Part shown: piece by piece, positions 21,662 through 32,735 of the stretch
How positions within the stretch are numbered: the first letter of the stretch is position 1
Layout: every line of letters starts with the position of its first letter
DNA from: Salvelinus alpinus
Taxonomy: Eukaryota; Chordata; Actinopteri; Salmoniformes; Salmonidae
Length of the DNA: 64,000 nucleotides
Assembly (NCBI RefSeq): GCF_045679555.1
Contig: NC_092091.1
Span: forward strand, 74,525,580 to 74,589,579
Direction: 5' to 3'
Notes under the pieces: generated by a model
Database searches by the model: none
The model's input: the letters and a program-made list of their open reading frames with translations, nothing else
What the model was told of the DNA's origin: nothing
Made by a program: the position numbers and the translations under genes

Positions 21662-23748
21662 TCATTGTATACCGCAAGCAGCTTGTACTGCTTTCACCAC
21701 TGGTTCAATAACTCTTTTAAGAAAACCATCTATAAAGCCATTTTCTCCTTCAGCTCTCTCTCTTGCCTCCCTTTCATGTTTTTCTCTCACCTCCTTTATT
21801 TCTTTATCTTTAGCCTCTTTTTCCAGTTTCAGTTTCTCCAGTTCCTCCTCCCTGAGTCTCTGCTCTTCCTTCTCTCTCTGGATTCTCTTCTTCTCCTCTT
21901 TAATCGCTTTCTCCTGAGCTTCTTGTTTCATTTTCTTCAGTTCCTCCTCATGTCTGCGTTTCTGCTCTTCGTTCTCTTTCAGGATCCTCTCATTCTCCTC
22001 TTTAAGCGCTTTCTCCCGGGCCTCTTGTTTAATTTTGTCTTCCTTCAGTTTCTCCTCTTCTCTGCGTATCTTCTCTTCATTCTCTTTCAGGATCCTGTTC
22101 TTCTCCTCTTCAATCGCTCTCTCAGCCTTCTGGAACATCTCAGTGGTGTAGTGGCTTCCTCCATTCATCTTCACCATCTTGTTTATCTTCTCAAGCAGCT
22201 CAGTGACCTGGGAGGGATTCTTATCATTGTTGTTAAAGACATGATATCCCCCTTTGCATTGGGAAAGTAAACTGTTCAGATCTGGATTTTCATGCAGGGC
22301 CTTTTGAATTGTTGCACCAGCATTATCATCATCACCAAGAACTTCTCCGTGTGTGAAGAGAACCATGCTGTATCTTGATGCTTCATCACCAAAGAACCTT
22401 TGAATTATCTCCACAGTTTCCTTTTCCTCTTTAGTGAATCTTGCCAGCTTGATCACAATCAGGAACACATTGGGACCAGGTGCAGAGAAAGAGATGCATT
22501 TAGCAATCCTTTTCAGTGACTCCTCATTGGACAATGTAGTATCAAACAAACCTGGGGTGTCAATAACAGCTACACTTTGCTCACCCACCTTCCCTCTTGT
22601 CTTTTTACAGTCTTTTGTCAGAGAAATCAAAGAAAACATTGATTTGAAAGTGTTTGTCCCCAGAATGGTGTTTCCTGTTGCACTTTTCCCACCTCCAGTC
22701 TTCCCGACCAGAACAATCCGGACCTCCTTTTGTATCTGCAGTTGGAATTCTGTTGGATTAAATGGACATGGCTGTTTACTTTTAAAGAGGTCTAGTCTTC
22801 ATGTAACACACGTTGGCAAATTTTGAGGAACGGCTAATTTCTTAAGATTCACACTTCTTGACACAAAGCAGTACTTCATGGTCTGCACAAAATAATCTGT
22901 GAGCATCGCCTCTACAGATGTAGGATCTTAATTTGAGCCAGTTTGCTACAGCAGGAAAATAATCCTGCAGCAACAAGAAATGTGAATTATTTTATGGATT
23001 ATAATTAATGGACATTTTCGTAGGGGTTGACATATTGTTCGTTAGGGAAAATCAAGTCTGAACTTGCAAAGTGGACATTAGAGTACTTAAAACGCAAATC
23101 CACTAAACTTTTGCATTTGCTGCTGTGCAGGAAAACCTTCAGCAACAAAACATTTATCAAATTAAGATCCTACATCTGTATGTGCTAAACTGTTTTTATG
23201 CCATTATCATTTTTTTGCTAAATTGACTCCCATCAAATACCAAGCAATCTCTTGGTTTTAATATATAAATAATGGCCACAGCACAAAAATACATGTAAAA
23301 TCCATGTGTTCCTTTTTAGAATCATTACAGCAGGTGAGAAAGAGAATGAAAGATAGAGAAGGTAGTGCTCTAAAACAGTCATATACAATAAGCGCTTACA
23401 AGAATAAAAACAAAATGTTAGTTATGAATGTAAAAAAATAAAGACTTACCTAAAGTATTAATAAAACATGTTTCAATTATTATTATTTTTTAAAATATGA
23501 ATTACTCCACTGACTTGTACATTATAATGTAACTAATAATGTTAACATTTTGTGTCAACTTGACCAGGAAATAAAAGCAGTGGAGTAATATAAAATAATG
23601 CTCCCCACTGCTATACATCAGTATATTTCTAGAGCACATGAAGTTCAAAGGAAAAAGCACATAAAAAAACGAATCAATACCATTGACTTGAGTTCCCATC
23701 TTTATAAACTAAAGGCTACTCACCAGACTGAGACTCTTTGCTGTTCAT
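21662..23748 (-). CDS. GIMAP/AIG1-family GTPase, two exons, apparently intact
   Basis: Immunity-associated (GIMAP/IAN) GTPases are septin-like, often membrane-associated GTP-binding proteins of lymphocytes, expanded in fish. Exon 1 (23748-23724) encodes MNSKESQS and ends in a GTGAGT donor. Exon 2 (22749-21662, after an AACAG acceptor) joins in phase, giving about 370 residues. Motifs: P-loop [12 protein letters not shown] (about 24-35), DTPG (72-75), the GIMAP box [20 protein letters not shown] (about 98-117), and THGE (141-144) in the G4 position. From about residue 210 to 345 a highly charged Glu/Lys/Arg coiled coil follows, ending in a hydrophobic tail [15 protein letters not shown]. The internal Met at 22639 is not the start, because the P-loop lies upstream of it. 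A MITE sits in the intron. The exact GIMAP member number cannot be assigned. Confidence 0.9.
22915..23178. repeat. MITE with perfect terminal inverted repeats, TA target
   Basis: The left end CAGATGTAGGATCTTAATTT and right end AAATTAAGATCCTACATCTG are exact inverted complements, flanked by TA on both sides as expected for Tc1/mariner-type insertions. It lies in the intron of the GIMAP-type gene. Confidence 0.92.
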
Positions 23749-23990
23749 GTTTGCAGTGAAGATCTGTCAGTCTCAAGCACTATGTGAGAGTAGTAGTAGT
23801 AGAAGTAGTTTCTGTGCTCCTAAAAGGATACTAAAGAGATACAATGTGAGAGTGGGTCTTCTCACTTGTTTTATACAGGATCTCTCAGGTGCCCACGCCC
23901 TGACACACCCACAGGCTTTCTCTTAGCTTTCATACAATTTCTGAAATCCTTTCCCACTAGTTATGGCTGTAATACAATAGAAATGTTTTG
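23749..23990 (-). promoter_or_regulatory. Promoter and 5' UTR of the GIMAP-type gene
   Basis: A TATAAAAC box (complement of 23868-23875) lies about 120 bp ahead of the ATG. The UTR carries a (TAC)n-like stretch (complement of AGTAGTAGTAGTAGAAGTAG near 23790). The same arrangement, in the opposite orientation, precedes the orphan first exons at 6187 and 60301. Similarity extends upstream, in pieces, to about 24430. Confidence 0.8.
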
Positions 23991-25560
23991 ACTGGTCTAA
24001 TATTTAACTATTCAGTCAAGTCAAATCGTAATAAACTAGTATGTTAGGACTACTATGTTTGGACTACTAATTGAGGGCGAATATATTCAACATGTTTGAA
24101 CATTTTCGGGATGCTGTAGAGTGCCCGGGAGCCTATGGGAGCCATCATCCGCAAATGGGTTATGTGCTTACACTTTACGAGACTGTGGCATTATGTTTTA
24201 CTCTGGGTTTGATCTAAAGATTTGGTCAAATGCGCCGGGAGCTGATCAGGAACCTGTAGATCGTACTAAAAACGTGTAGTGTCTGGCCGGCTTTAGTTTC
24301 ACATATTGTTACTCAACAAGTCACACCTTAAGTGACCTCATGTGCTATAGTCTGTAGGTTGGGTATTGAAAGCCCCACATTGTGAATAATAATAGTTCTA
24401 ATGACAATACTAATAATATACTAATACTAACAATACCTTTATTTGTAAAGCAATTTTCATACACTTCAAAATGCAAAGCACAAAGCAAACAATAACAACG
24501 TGGAAGATTAGTAGGCTTAACTATATGCTACCGTTAGTGTAATGAATATACAGCAGAAAAGTCTGCTTCCTCTAAGTCAAGTGGTGTTACAGAACATGTG
24601 TCTTTGCATTACAACTTCCTGCCCCCTGACACATAACGTTTGTATTGTCTCATACTAAATGATTGTTAATTTCTCTTTACTGATGATGTCTACCTATACA
24701 CCCTCCACTATCTGTCTTTGGACAGTGATGCTAAATTGTTACATTTGGCTCTGTACTAGAGCATTTTGGATTTGAGATCAATGTTCATATGAGGTGACAG
24801 TATAGAATGTCACCTTTTACTTGAAGGTATTTTCTTACATATCTGAATGACCTTAGAGATCCAGTCCCGCCATTTGTAAACGTCATCAGTATTTAGACAA
24901 ATTTCACTTATAGTGTACCAAAGTAGTAAAAAACATAGTATTTGGTACCATATTCCTAGCACTCAATGACTACATCAAGATTGTGACTCTACAAACTCAA
25001 TGCCTTTACAGTTTGTTGTAGTTGAATGGCAGAAATGCAACATTGGGCTTCAGGAAAAATGTGCTGTAAGAAAACTGTAAAATTCTCTAAAAATCACATC
25101 AAAATGGATGAAAAGCATTTAAATATGATGGATAATATTGTCTAATGGTATATACATCTGAAATTAAGTCATATTTAGTCTGAAATAGACATGTTTATCA
25201 ACCCGACCGATCCATATTTTTTGATTTTCGCTATCAAAACATATTTTTTTGAAAGGACAAACTATGTTGTCTATTTTCTATGTATGGAGAACATCTAACT
25301 TACTTCTAGTAATATCTGGTTGTCCTTTCTGGCTTCATTTGAAGAGAGAACATCCTATCTTACTTCTTTACCATAAAATGAAGGGTCGTCAATGGCCGTA
25401 TTCTGACCTCACAAACCACCATTTTTAAACATATATAAATTGTTGCTATTTTAATGTGTAGAGGGAACATCAAAGTTACCCTTGAAGTATGTGGTTGTCC
25501 ATAGTTGCTGAATGTGGAAGGGAATCAGTCTCTAACTTGTCTATCAATATATGTACTGCT
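23991..25560. other. Intergenic sequence, mostly unassigned
   Basis: 24290-24430 resembles 5815-5910 inverted (ATTGAAAGCCC near 24369, AATAATAATAG near 24385), so the GIMAP-type upstream region is interrupted by about 300 bp near 23990-24290. 24700-24900 resembles an old DNA-transposon remnant (ATATGAGGTGACAGTATAGA). No protein is recognised. Confidence 0.4.
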
Positions 25561-25770
25561 GCTGAGTGGCGCACTGGTCTAAGGCACTGTAGGGTTCATT
25601 ACAGACCCTGGTTCAATCCCAGGCTGCATCACAACTGGCCATTATAGCGAGTCCATTAGGGCGGTGTACAATTGGTCTAGTGTCATCCCGGTTAGGGGAG
25701 GGTTCAGCCGGGGTACGCTGTCATTGAAAATAGTTATTTGTTTTCATCTGACTTGCTTAGTTAAATAATA
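25561..25770 (+). mobile_element. tRNA-derived salmonid SINE, diverged copy
   Basis: Same family as the SINE at 376-593 but on the plus strand. It has an A-box-like GCGCACTGGTCTAAGGCAC, a B-box-like GGTTCAATCCC and the end ACTTGCTTAGTTAAAT, with more substitutions. Confidence 0.82.
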
Positions 25771-26149
25771 TGTGAATGTGGCCTTATGTCTCAGTTTGGG
25801 AACCCTTTAAGCTGTGTTTTTGCAACACTTACAAAACTAGCTCTAGCTATGGCTCAGAGTTATTGTTTCCCAATTTCCTTTTTTTTCTGCACAGCTCCTA
25901 CATTTTAGAGAAGACAAGAACAAAAATGTAACGTCATGTACTTGCATGGAAGGAATACAACATACAGTATGATTGTGTAGTGGACCAGTGTGGTGTCAGA
26001 CGATGCCACAATAATCATTAATGGCACACAACAAAATGACTACTGAGAGATACATCTGGGTCTAAGTAGATTCACTATTTAGTGTTTGACATGAAACTTT
26101 CGCTTAGGACTTGTACAGGATCAGTGGAGGAAAAAGTACCCAATTGTAA

Positions 26150-26455
26150 AAGTAAAACAAAAGAAATCAGTCAAGACCTCAGAAAAGAAATTGTAGACCA
26201 CAAGTCTGGTTCATCGTTGGGAGCAATTTCCAAACGCCTGAATGTACCACGTTCATTTGTACAAAAAATAGTATGCAAGTATAAACACCATGGGACCACA
26301 CAGCCATCATACCGCTCAGGTAGAAGAGGCATTCTGTCTCCTAGAGATGAACGTACTTTGGTGCGAAAAGTGCAAATCAATCCCAGAACAACAGCAAAGG
26401 ACCTTGTGAAGATGCTGGAGGAAACAGGTGCAAAAGTATCTACAGTATATCACAA
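26150..26455 (+). pseudogene. Tc1-like transposase, N-terminal fragment
   Basis: The translation shows [20 protein letters not shown], then the helix-turn-helix region SKRLNVPRSFVQKIVCKYKH and [19 protein letters not shown]. It is the same family as the minus-strand copies at 4200-4460 and 58352-58612. It stops after EETGAKVSTVY, where unrelated transposon-end sequence begins; the catalytic domain is absent. Confidence 0.88.
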
Positions 26456-26756
26456 AAGTGAGTACACCCCTCACATTTTTGTAAATATTTTTCCGAGTCA
26501 GTAGAGAAGCCTCTTTTGTGTCCTAAGATTTCATAACGGTGACCTTAATTGCCTATCGTCTGTAAGCTGTTAGTGCCTTAACGACCGTTCCACAGGTGCA
26601 TGTTCATTAATTGTTTATGGTTCATTGAACAAGAATGGGAAACAGTGTTTAAACCCTTTACAATGAATATCTGTTTAGTTATTTGGATTTTTACAAATTA
26701 TCTTTGAAAGACATGGTCCTGAAAAAGGGACGTTTCTTTTTTTGCAGATTTTATGA
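26453..26756 (+). mobile_element. Remnants of other Tc1-type elements
   Basis: TATCACAAAAGTGAGTACAC at 26457 is the end of another Tc1-like subfamily. From about 26530 to 26756 (CATAACGGTGACCTTAATTG, then CTGAAAAAGGGACGTTTCTT) is the 3' portion of a further one. The boundaries are approximate. Confidence 0.55.
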
Positions 26757-26828
26757 TTTCTTAAATAATAAAGCATTTGACCTCTCATTAAGGGCTTCAT
26801 TCATAAAAAAGGTTATACTTAAATCCAA
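26757..26828 (+). pseudogene. L1-like LINE fragment, left of the LTR insertion
   Basis: A short AT-rich coding remnant (AFDLSLRASFIKKVILKS) that continues after the LTR element at 30012. Confidence 0.45.
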
Positions 26829-27319
26829 TGTAACGGTCCTGACCTGTTTTCTGTTGTTTTTGTTATGTGTTTAGGTCAGGGCATGTGTTTTGGGTGGGCA
26901 GTCTATGTTATCTGTTTCTATGTTGGTTGTGGTTGCCTGGTATGGCTCTTAATTAGAGGCAGGTGTTTTGCGTTTCTCCTCTAATTAAGAGTCATATTTA
27001 GGTAGGGTGTTCTCACTGTTTGTTTGTGGGTGATTGTCTCCTGTGTCGTCGAATGTATGTACCATACGGGACTGTTTGGCTGTTCGTTTATTTTGATGTC
27101 GTCTGTTTCCTGTCCGTGAGTTTACGTTTAGTTATGTAAGTTTATGTTCAGGTTTCGTCAACGTCGTTTTCTTGTTTTGTATATTTGAAAGTGTTTTGTT
27201 TCGTGTTGCCATCGTCGTTTCAAATAAAAAGATGGCTTACTTCCCGAATGCTGCATTTTGGTCTGATGATCCTTCTCTCCTCTCCTCGTCCGAGGATGAG
27301 GAGAGCGACAGCCCTTACA
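26829..27319 (+). repeat. 5' LTR (491 bp)
   Basis: Nearly identical to the 3' LTR. It differs by an extra block of about 18 bp (AGGTCAGGGCATGTGTTT near 26873) plus one T. It contains AATAAA at about 27222 and the ATG (27232) of the internal ORF. Confidence 0.93.
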
Positions 27320-29523
27320 GAATCACCCACCACGCTAAGACCAAGCGGCAAGGGAATGCTCAACAGAGCAACAAGGACTCCTGGACTTGGGAGGAGATCC
27401 TGGATGGTAGAGGACCTTGGGCTCAGCCAGGGGAATATCGCCGTCCCAAGGAGGAGTTGGAAGCAGCGAAGGCTGAGAGGCGCTGGTATGAGGAGGCAGC
27501 GCGTCGACGCGGTTGGGAGCCCGTGAGTCAGACCCAAAAATTTCTTGGGGGGGGGCACACGAGGAGTGTGGCAAAGCCGGGTAGGATACCCGAGCCAACT
27601 CCCCGTGCTTACCGTGGAGGTAGAAGGCGTCGTACTGGTAAGACACCGTGTTATGCGGTAAAGCGCACGGTGTCCCCAGTACGCGTGCTTAGCCCAGTGC
27701 GGGCTATTCCACCTTGCCGCACTGGGAGGGCTAGGTTGGGCATCGAGCCGAGTGCCATGAAGCCGGCCCAACGTATCTGGTCTCCAGTACGTCTCCTCGG
27801 GCCGGCGTACATGGCACCAGCCTTACAGGTGGTGTCCCCGGTTCGCCTGCATAGCCCAGTGCGGGCTATTCCACCTCGCCGCACTGGCAGGGCTACGGGC
27901 ACCATTCAGCCTGGTAAGGTTGGGCAGGCTCGGTGCTCAAGAGCACGTGTCCTCCTTCACGGTCCGGTATACCCGGTGCCACCTCCATGTACCAGTCCTC
28001 CGGTGGCAGCCCCCCGTACCAGGCTGTCTCTCCGGGTTCTCTCTCCAGCTGTTTCCTCCTCTCCAGCGCAGCCAGTGCCTAGACCACGCACCAGGCTGTC
28101 TCTCCTTCTCCTCCCTACAGAGCCGTCCTGCCATGACCAGCCAGAGCTGTCCTGCCATGATCAGCCAGAGCCGTCCTGCCATGACCAGCCAGAGCCGTCC
28201 TGCCATGACCAGCCAGAGCCGTCCTGCCATGACCAGCCAGAGCCGTCCTGCCATGACCAGCCAGAGCCGTCCTGCCATGACCAGCCAGAGCCGTCCTGCC
28301 ATGACCAGCCAGAGCCGTCCTGCCATGACCAGCCAGAGCCGTCCTGCCATGACCAGCCAGAGCCGTCCTGCCATGACCAGCCAGAGCCGTCCTGCCATGA
28401 CCTGCCAGAGCCGTCCTGCCATGACCTGCCAGAGCCGTCCTGCCATGACCTGCCAGAGCCGTCCAGCCAGGACCTGCCAGAGCCGTCCAGCCAGGACCTG
28501 CCAGAGCCGTCCAGCCAGGACCTGCCAGAGCCGTCCAGCCGGGACCTGCCAGAGCCGTCCAGCCGGGACCTGCCAGAGCCGTCCAGCCGGGACCTGCCAG
28601 AGCCGTCCAGCCGGGACCTGCCAGAGCCGTCCAGCCGGGACCTGCCAGAGTCCCTCAGCCGGGATCTGCCAGAGTCCCTCAGCCGGGATCTGCCAGAGTC
28701 CCTCAGCCGGGATCTGCCAGAGTCCCTCAGCCGGGATCTGCCAGAGTCCCTCAGCCGGGATCTGCCAGAGTCCCTCAGCCGGGATCTGCCAGAGTCCCTC
28801 AGCCGGGATCTGCCAGAGTCCCTCAGCCGGGATCTGCCAGAGTCCCTCAGCCGGGATCTGCCAGAGTCCCTCAGCCGGGACCTGCCAGAGTCCCTCAGCC
28901 AGGATCTGCCAGAGTATCTCAGCCGGGACCTGCCCCTTGTCCCGGTGCTGCCCCTTGTCCGGGTGCTGCCCCTTGTCCGGGTGCTGCCCCTTGTCCGGGT
29001 GCTGCCCCTTGTCCGGGTGCTGCCCCTTGTCCCGGTGCTGCCCCTTGTCCCGGTGCTGCCCCTTGTCCCGGTGCTGCCCCTTGTCCCGGTGCTGCCCCTT
29101 GTCCCGGTGCTGCCCCTTGTCCCGGTGCTGCCCCTTGTCCCGGTGCTGCCCCTTGTCCCGGTGCTGCCCCTTGTCCCGGTGCTGCCCCTTGTCCCGGTGC
29201 TGCCCCTTGTCCCGGTGCTGCCCCTTGTCCCGGTGCTGCCCCTTGTCCCGGTGCTGCCCCTTGTCCCGGTGCTGCCCCTTGTCCCGGTGCTGCCCCTTGT
29301 CCCGGTGCTGCCCCTTGTCCCGGTGCTGCCCCTTCTCCCGGTGCTGGCCGTTCATTTAGGGGATGTTAGTTTTAGGGTGGTCATTGGGAGGGGAAGACAG
29401 AAGCGGGGAGTGACAATGGTGGTGTGGGGACAGCGTCCAGAGCCTGAGCCACCACCGTGGTCAACTGCCCACCCAGACCCTCCCCTGGACTTTGTGCTGG
29501 TGCGCCCGGCGTTCGCACCTTGA
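27232..29523 (+). CDS. Repeat-rich ORF of the non-autonomous LTR element
   Basis: The first ATG lies inside the 5' LTR ([19 protein letters not shown]), so the first 29 codons are LTR-encoded and are duplicated in the 3' LTR. Next come a charged region ([20 protein letters not shown], then Arg/Glu-rich) and a Pro/Arg-rich basic region with [14 protein letters not shown] repeats. Three arrays follow: PSCHDQPE and PSSRDLPE (8 residues), ESLSRDLP (8 residues) and LPLVPV (6 residues). A short tail ends just before the polypurine tract. The total is about 763 residues. No catalytic domain is recognised. The protein may be a gag-like relic or have no function; the unbroken frame through arrays of 24- and 18-bp units is automatic. 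Confidence 0.6.
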   Translation: MAYFPNAAFWSDDPSLLSSSEDEESDSPYRITHHAKTKRQGNAQQSNKDSWTWEEILDGRGPWAQPGEYRRPKEELEAAKAERRWYEEAARRRGWEPVSQTQKFLGGGHTRSVAKPGRIPEPTPRAYRGGRRRRTGKTPCYAVKRTVSPVRVLSPVRAIPPCRTGRARLGIEPSAMKPAQRIWSPVRLLGPAYMAPALQVVSPVRLHSPVRAIPPRRTGRATGTIQPGKVGQARCSRARVLLHGPVYPVPPPCTSPPVAAPRTRLSLRVLSPAVSSSPAQPVPRPRTRLSLLLLPTEPSCHDQPELSCHDQPEPSCHDQPEPSCHDQPEPSCHDQPEPSCHDQPEPSCHDQPEPSCHDQPEPSCHDQPEPSCHDQPEPSCHDQPEPSCHDLPEPSCHDLPEPSCHDLPEPSSQDLPEPSSQDLPEPSSQDLPEPSSRDLPEPSSRDLPEPSSRDLPEPSSRDLPEPSSRDLPESLSRDLPESLSRDLPESLSRDLPESLSRDLPESLSRDLPESLSRDLPESLSRDLPESLSRDLPESLSRDLPESLSRDLPESLSQDLPEYLSRDLPLVPVLPLVRVLPLVRVLPLVRVLPLVRVLPLVPVLPLVPVLPLVPVLPLVPVLPLVPVLPLVPVLPLVPVLPLVPVLPLVPVLPLVPVLPLVPVLPLVPVLPLVPVLPLVPVLPLVPVLPLVPVLPLVPVLPLLPVLAVHLGDVSFRVVIGRGRQKRGVTMVVWGQRPEPEPPPWSTAHPDPPLDFVLVRPAFAP
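28120..28929 (+). repeat. 24-bp minisatellite, three sub-blocks
   Basis: About 34 units of 24 bp. The units change along the array from GAGCCGTCCTGCCATGACCA.. to GAGCCGTCCAGCCGGGACC.. to GAGTCCCTCAGCCGGGATC... Each variant is confined to one block, showing local homogenisation. Confidence 0.96.
28930..29346 (+). repeat. 18-bp minisatellite (CTGCCCCTTGTCCCGGTG)n
   Basis: About 23 nearly perfect 18-bp units abutting the 24-bp array. Four neighbouring early units have CGGGTG for CCGGTG. Confidence 0.97.
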
Positions 29524-29534
29524 GGGGGGGGTTC

Positions 29535-30006
29535 TGTAACGGTCCTGACCTGTTTTCTGTTGTTTTTGTTATGTGTTTTGGGTGGGCAGTCTATGTTATC
29601 TGTTTCTATGTTGGTTGTGGTTGCCTGGTATGGCTCTTAATTAGAGGCAGGTGTTTTGCGTTCTCCTCTAATTAAGAGTCATATTTAGGTAGGGTGTTCT
29701 CACTGTTTGTTTGTGGGTGATTGTCTCCTGTGTCGTCGAATGTATGTACCATACGGGACTGTTTGGCTGTTCGTTTATTTTGATGTCGTCTGTTTCCTGT
29801 CCGTGAGTTTACGTTTAGTTATGTAAGTTTATGTTCAGGTTTCGTCAACGTCGTTTTCTTGTTTTGTATATTTGAAAGTGTTTTGTTTCGTGTTGCCATC
29901 GTCGTTTCAAATAAAAAGATGGCTTACTTCCCGAATGCTGCATTTTGGTCTGATGATCCTTCTCTCCTCTCCTCGTCCGAGGATGAGGAGAGCGACAGCC
30001 CTTACA
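29535..30006 (+). repeat. 3' LTR (472 bp)
   Basis: Begins TGTAACGGTCCTGACC directly after the polypurine tract and ends CCCTTACA before the TCCAA target copy. It includes a second copy of the ORF start. Confidence 0.93.
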
Positions 30007-30011
30007 TCCAA

Positions 30012-30860
30012 ACTGGTTCTCCAGCAGATTAGTGAGAATGGCTAACCCTATGATAAAGAATGACCTGTTCCATTTATTCAGATTACAACCTCTCACTTTC
30101 GGTTATTTTGAAAATTAAATAAACAAGCCATAGAAAGTTGGTTTGCAATTTCAGTTTAATCCACCTGAAAAGACAGAGCAAATAATACAACAACTATTAT
30201 GGTTCAACTCAAATATACTAATTGATAAAAACATTAAATATATATATTTAAGTATAATCTTTGTAAATGATATCCTAAATAAGTGGTGGAGTTATGTCAC
30301 ACATGCAGCTAACACAAATATATGAAATGTCTGCTCTACCCAGAATTACAACCAACTAATTGCAGCATTGCCACAAACATGGAAAAGGGCATGTGGAAGG
30401 GGAAAAGTAAGGAACTTGTCTGTCCGCACTGCTATAAAGACCACAATTGGTTAAAGAAAATTGTGGTAAATGAAAAAGTATACAAGTTTAATTTAAGGAC
30501 CAAAAAAATGGTAGCTGTGCCATATAGACTGCAAAATAGTTGGGAAGAGATTTTCGATGTTCCGATTCCACTGCCTATGGTTTATGAACTGATACACAAA
30601 ACAACGCTGGATTAAAAATTCTGAGATTTTCTATTTAAATTCTGATACAACATTCTTTCAACCAGTAGAACGATATACATATGAGGGATACAACCATCCC
30701 AGATCTGCAGATTTTGCTGCGAAGAGACAGAATCATTAGATCATTTGTTTTGGTACTGCCCATATGTAACTTGTTTTTGGTCACAGGTTCAGGAAAGGCT
30801 GAAGATTTGCAAAAAATATATGGCGAATTTGAAAGAATATAGACAATTACATTGATGGAA
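30012..30860 (+). pseudogene. L1-like LINE ORF2 C-terminal fragment
   Basis: AT-rich, frame-broken sequence. The piece at 30322-30615 reads ELVCPHCYKDHNWLKKIVVN, and downstream CRFCCEETESLDHLFWYCPY forms the Cys/His motif typical of the C terminus of fish L1 ORF2. Several stops interrupt it. The LTR element at 26829-30006 is inserted in it. Confidence 0.7.
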
Positions 30861-30960
30861 GCCACAAGATAGCTGCAAATTAAATTTTACAATGTGTGAC
30901 TTAATAAATAATTACTGACAAACGGATCAACCAAATCAGGAAGGTGTAACCATGGCAGGG

Positions 30961-31135
30961 TCAGGTGGGACGATAAGAGAGACAGGAGGGGTGATAGGAG
31001 GGGGGATAGGAGGGACAGGAAGAGAGATAAGAGGGCCAGGGTGGGAGATAGGAAAGTGAAAGGAGAGACAAGCGGGGTAATAGGAGAGACAAGAGGGGTA
31101 ATAGGAGAGACAAGAGGGGTGATAGGAGAGATATT
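30961..31135 (-). repeat. 21-bp minisatellite array (reverse orientation)
   Basis: GGTGATAGGAGGGACAGGAGG-type units, the complement of the array at 6500-7572. It is followed on the right by the module flank (GAGGAAGGTGATACACTTCG), which is split by a solo LTR. Confidence 0.88.
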
Positions 31136-31189
31136 AACAAGGACGGGAAAGTGAGGAAGGTGATACACTTCGTAAAATGTTTCTGGTTC

Positions 31190-31551
31190 TGTCACGGCTG
31201 TTGAAAGATGAGGACCAAGGTGCAGCGTCGTAAGCGTACATTTTCTTTATTTAATCAAAATGACGCCAAATAAAACAATAAACACTACAAAACCAAACTG
31301 TGAAGCTCAAAGGCAAAGTGCCCTAAACAAAGTCAACTTCCCACAAACACAGGTGGGAAAAAGGGTACCTATGTATGGTCCCCAATCAGAGACAACGATA
31401 GACAGCTGTCCCTGATTGAGAACCATACCCAGCCAAACACAAAGAAATAGAAAACATAGAAAACACAAAACATAGAATGCCCACCCCAACTCACGCCCTG
31501 ACCAAACCAAAATAGAGACATAAAAAGGATCTCTAAGATCAGGGCGTGACA
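31190..31551 (-). mobile_element. Solo LTR with 5-bp target duplication
   Basis: A 362-bp element with TGTCACGG and CGTGACA ends, flanked by GGTTC on both sides (31185-31189 and 31552-31556). The unoccupied target CTGGTTCGTCCACAACTTG is seen in the sister modules, for example near 50970. No internal coding region remains. Confidence 0.9.
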
Positions 31552-31587
31552 GGTTCATCCACAACTTGTTTCCTGCTTGTAGCAGGA

Positions 31588-32613
31588 CGCGTTTAACCTT
31601 TCTGGCGCAGGCTTTCCACTAGCTACCCACCTCGACAACATCCGGTGAAAGTGCAGAACTCCAAATGTAAAATTCAATAAACGCAATATTAAACATTCAT
31701 GATAATAGAAGTGTCATACATGATTCTTTAGCTTAGAATCTTGGCAAACTAATCTCATCGTCGGATTTCAAAAAGGCTTTACGGCGAAAGCACAGCATTC
31801 GATTATCTGAGGTCAGCGCCCCACAACAGCATATTATCCAAACAAGCACAGGCGTCACAATATCGAAAATAAAGACAAAATAAGTCACTTACTTTGAAGA
31901 TCTTCCTCTGATCGCAATCACAAGAGTCCCAGGAACACAATGAATTGTCATTTTGTTCGATAAAGTCCTTCTTTATATCCCTTATAGTCCATTTAGTAGG
32001 CGTCATTGAGTTCAGTAATCCACCCTTTCAGAATGCAGACATAGGAGTTCAAAAAGTTACCAGTAAAGTTTGTCTAAACAAATCAAACGAAATGTCTAAT
32101 TCATTATTAGGTACTCTAATATCTAAATAAACAATAATATTTCAAACGGAGCAAACTATTTTCAATAGTAAAGGAAAAGAACGCAGCGCGCTCCCTCGGC
32201 CACGCGCGCAATGAGACTAGCTTTGCCATAGAGTTCCCTGAGGATAAACAACTGTTCCTCGTTGGTTTTTCTAAAAACAAGCCTGAAACCATGTATAAAG
32301 ACTTGACATCTAGTGGAAGCCATAGGAACTGCATTTTGGGAGGCAGAAGTCTTTGTTTTCAACAGCTTAACCTTTGAATTGGCTGGCAGGTCAACACATA
32401 TAAAATGTGTCCTCGGGTTTTCACCTGTCAATCAGTTCTGTTATACTCACAGACATCATTTTAACAGTTTTAGAAACTGTAGAGTGTTTTCTATCCAATA
32501 CTACCATGCACATGCATATCCTAGCTCCTGCGCCTGAGTAACAGGTAGCTTACTTTGGGCACATCAGTCATCCAAACTTCCGAATACTGTCCCCTATCCC
32601 TAACAAGTTTTAA
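31588..32613. repeat. ~1-kb interspersed repeat of salmonid type
   Basis: Begins CCTTTCTGGCGCAGGC and includes GGCTTTACGGCGAAAGCACA, CGATTATCTGAGGTCAGCGC and CATGCATATCCTAGCTCCTG. I recognise it as a common salmonid repeat but not its class. No ORF of note. It ends near CCCTATCCCTAACAAG. Confidence 0.55.
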
Positions 32614-32735
32614 AGGAATGTTCTATCTACCTATAAGTCACACTCCAACACAGCACAAACATACACTCTCTGTCACACACACCAAACATCCTCCTCAGTC
32701 ACACCCCTTACAGATGTGCTGGTGACATATGCAAA

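Larger units (their letters stand above)
26829..30006 (+). mobile_element. Non-autonomous LTR retrotransposon with 5-bp target duplication
   Basis: Two direct LTRs (26829-27319 and 29535-30006) begin TGTAACGG and end CCCTTACA. TCCAA flanks the element on both sides (26824-26828 and 30007-30011). A purine-rich tract (GAGGGGGGGG at 29523-29532) immediately precedes the 3' LTR, as a polypurine tract should. Between the LTRs is one ORF and no recognisable gag zinc knuckle, protease, RT or integrase, so mobility would need another element's enzymes. No clear tRNA primer-binding site was recognised after the 5' LTR. Confidence 0.9.

Noticed and set aside
22434-22826. Plus-strand ORF opposite the GIMAP-type gene
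   Set aside because: Lies antisense to the P-loop exon. The minus frame has all GTPase motifs and phase-matched exons.
27937-29355. Minus-strand and alternative-frame ORFs within the LTR element
   Set aside because: Shadows of the 24- and 18-bp arrays. The plus frame starting at 27232 has the unique N-terminal region and LTR context.
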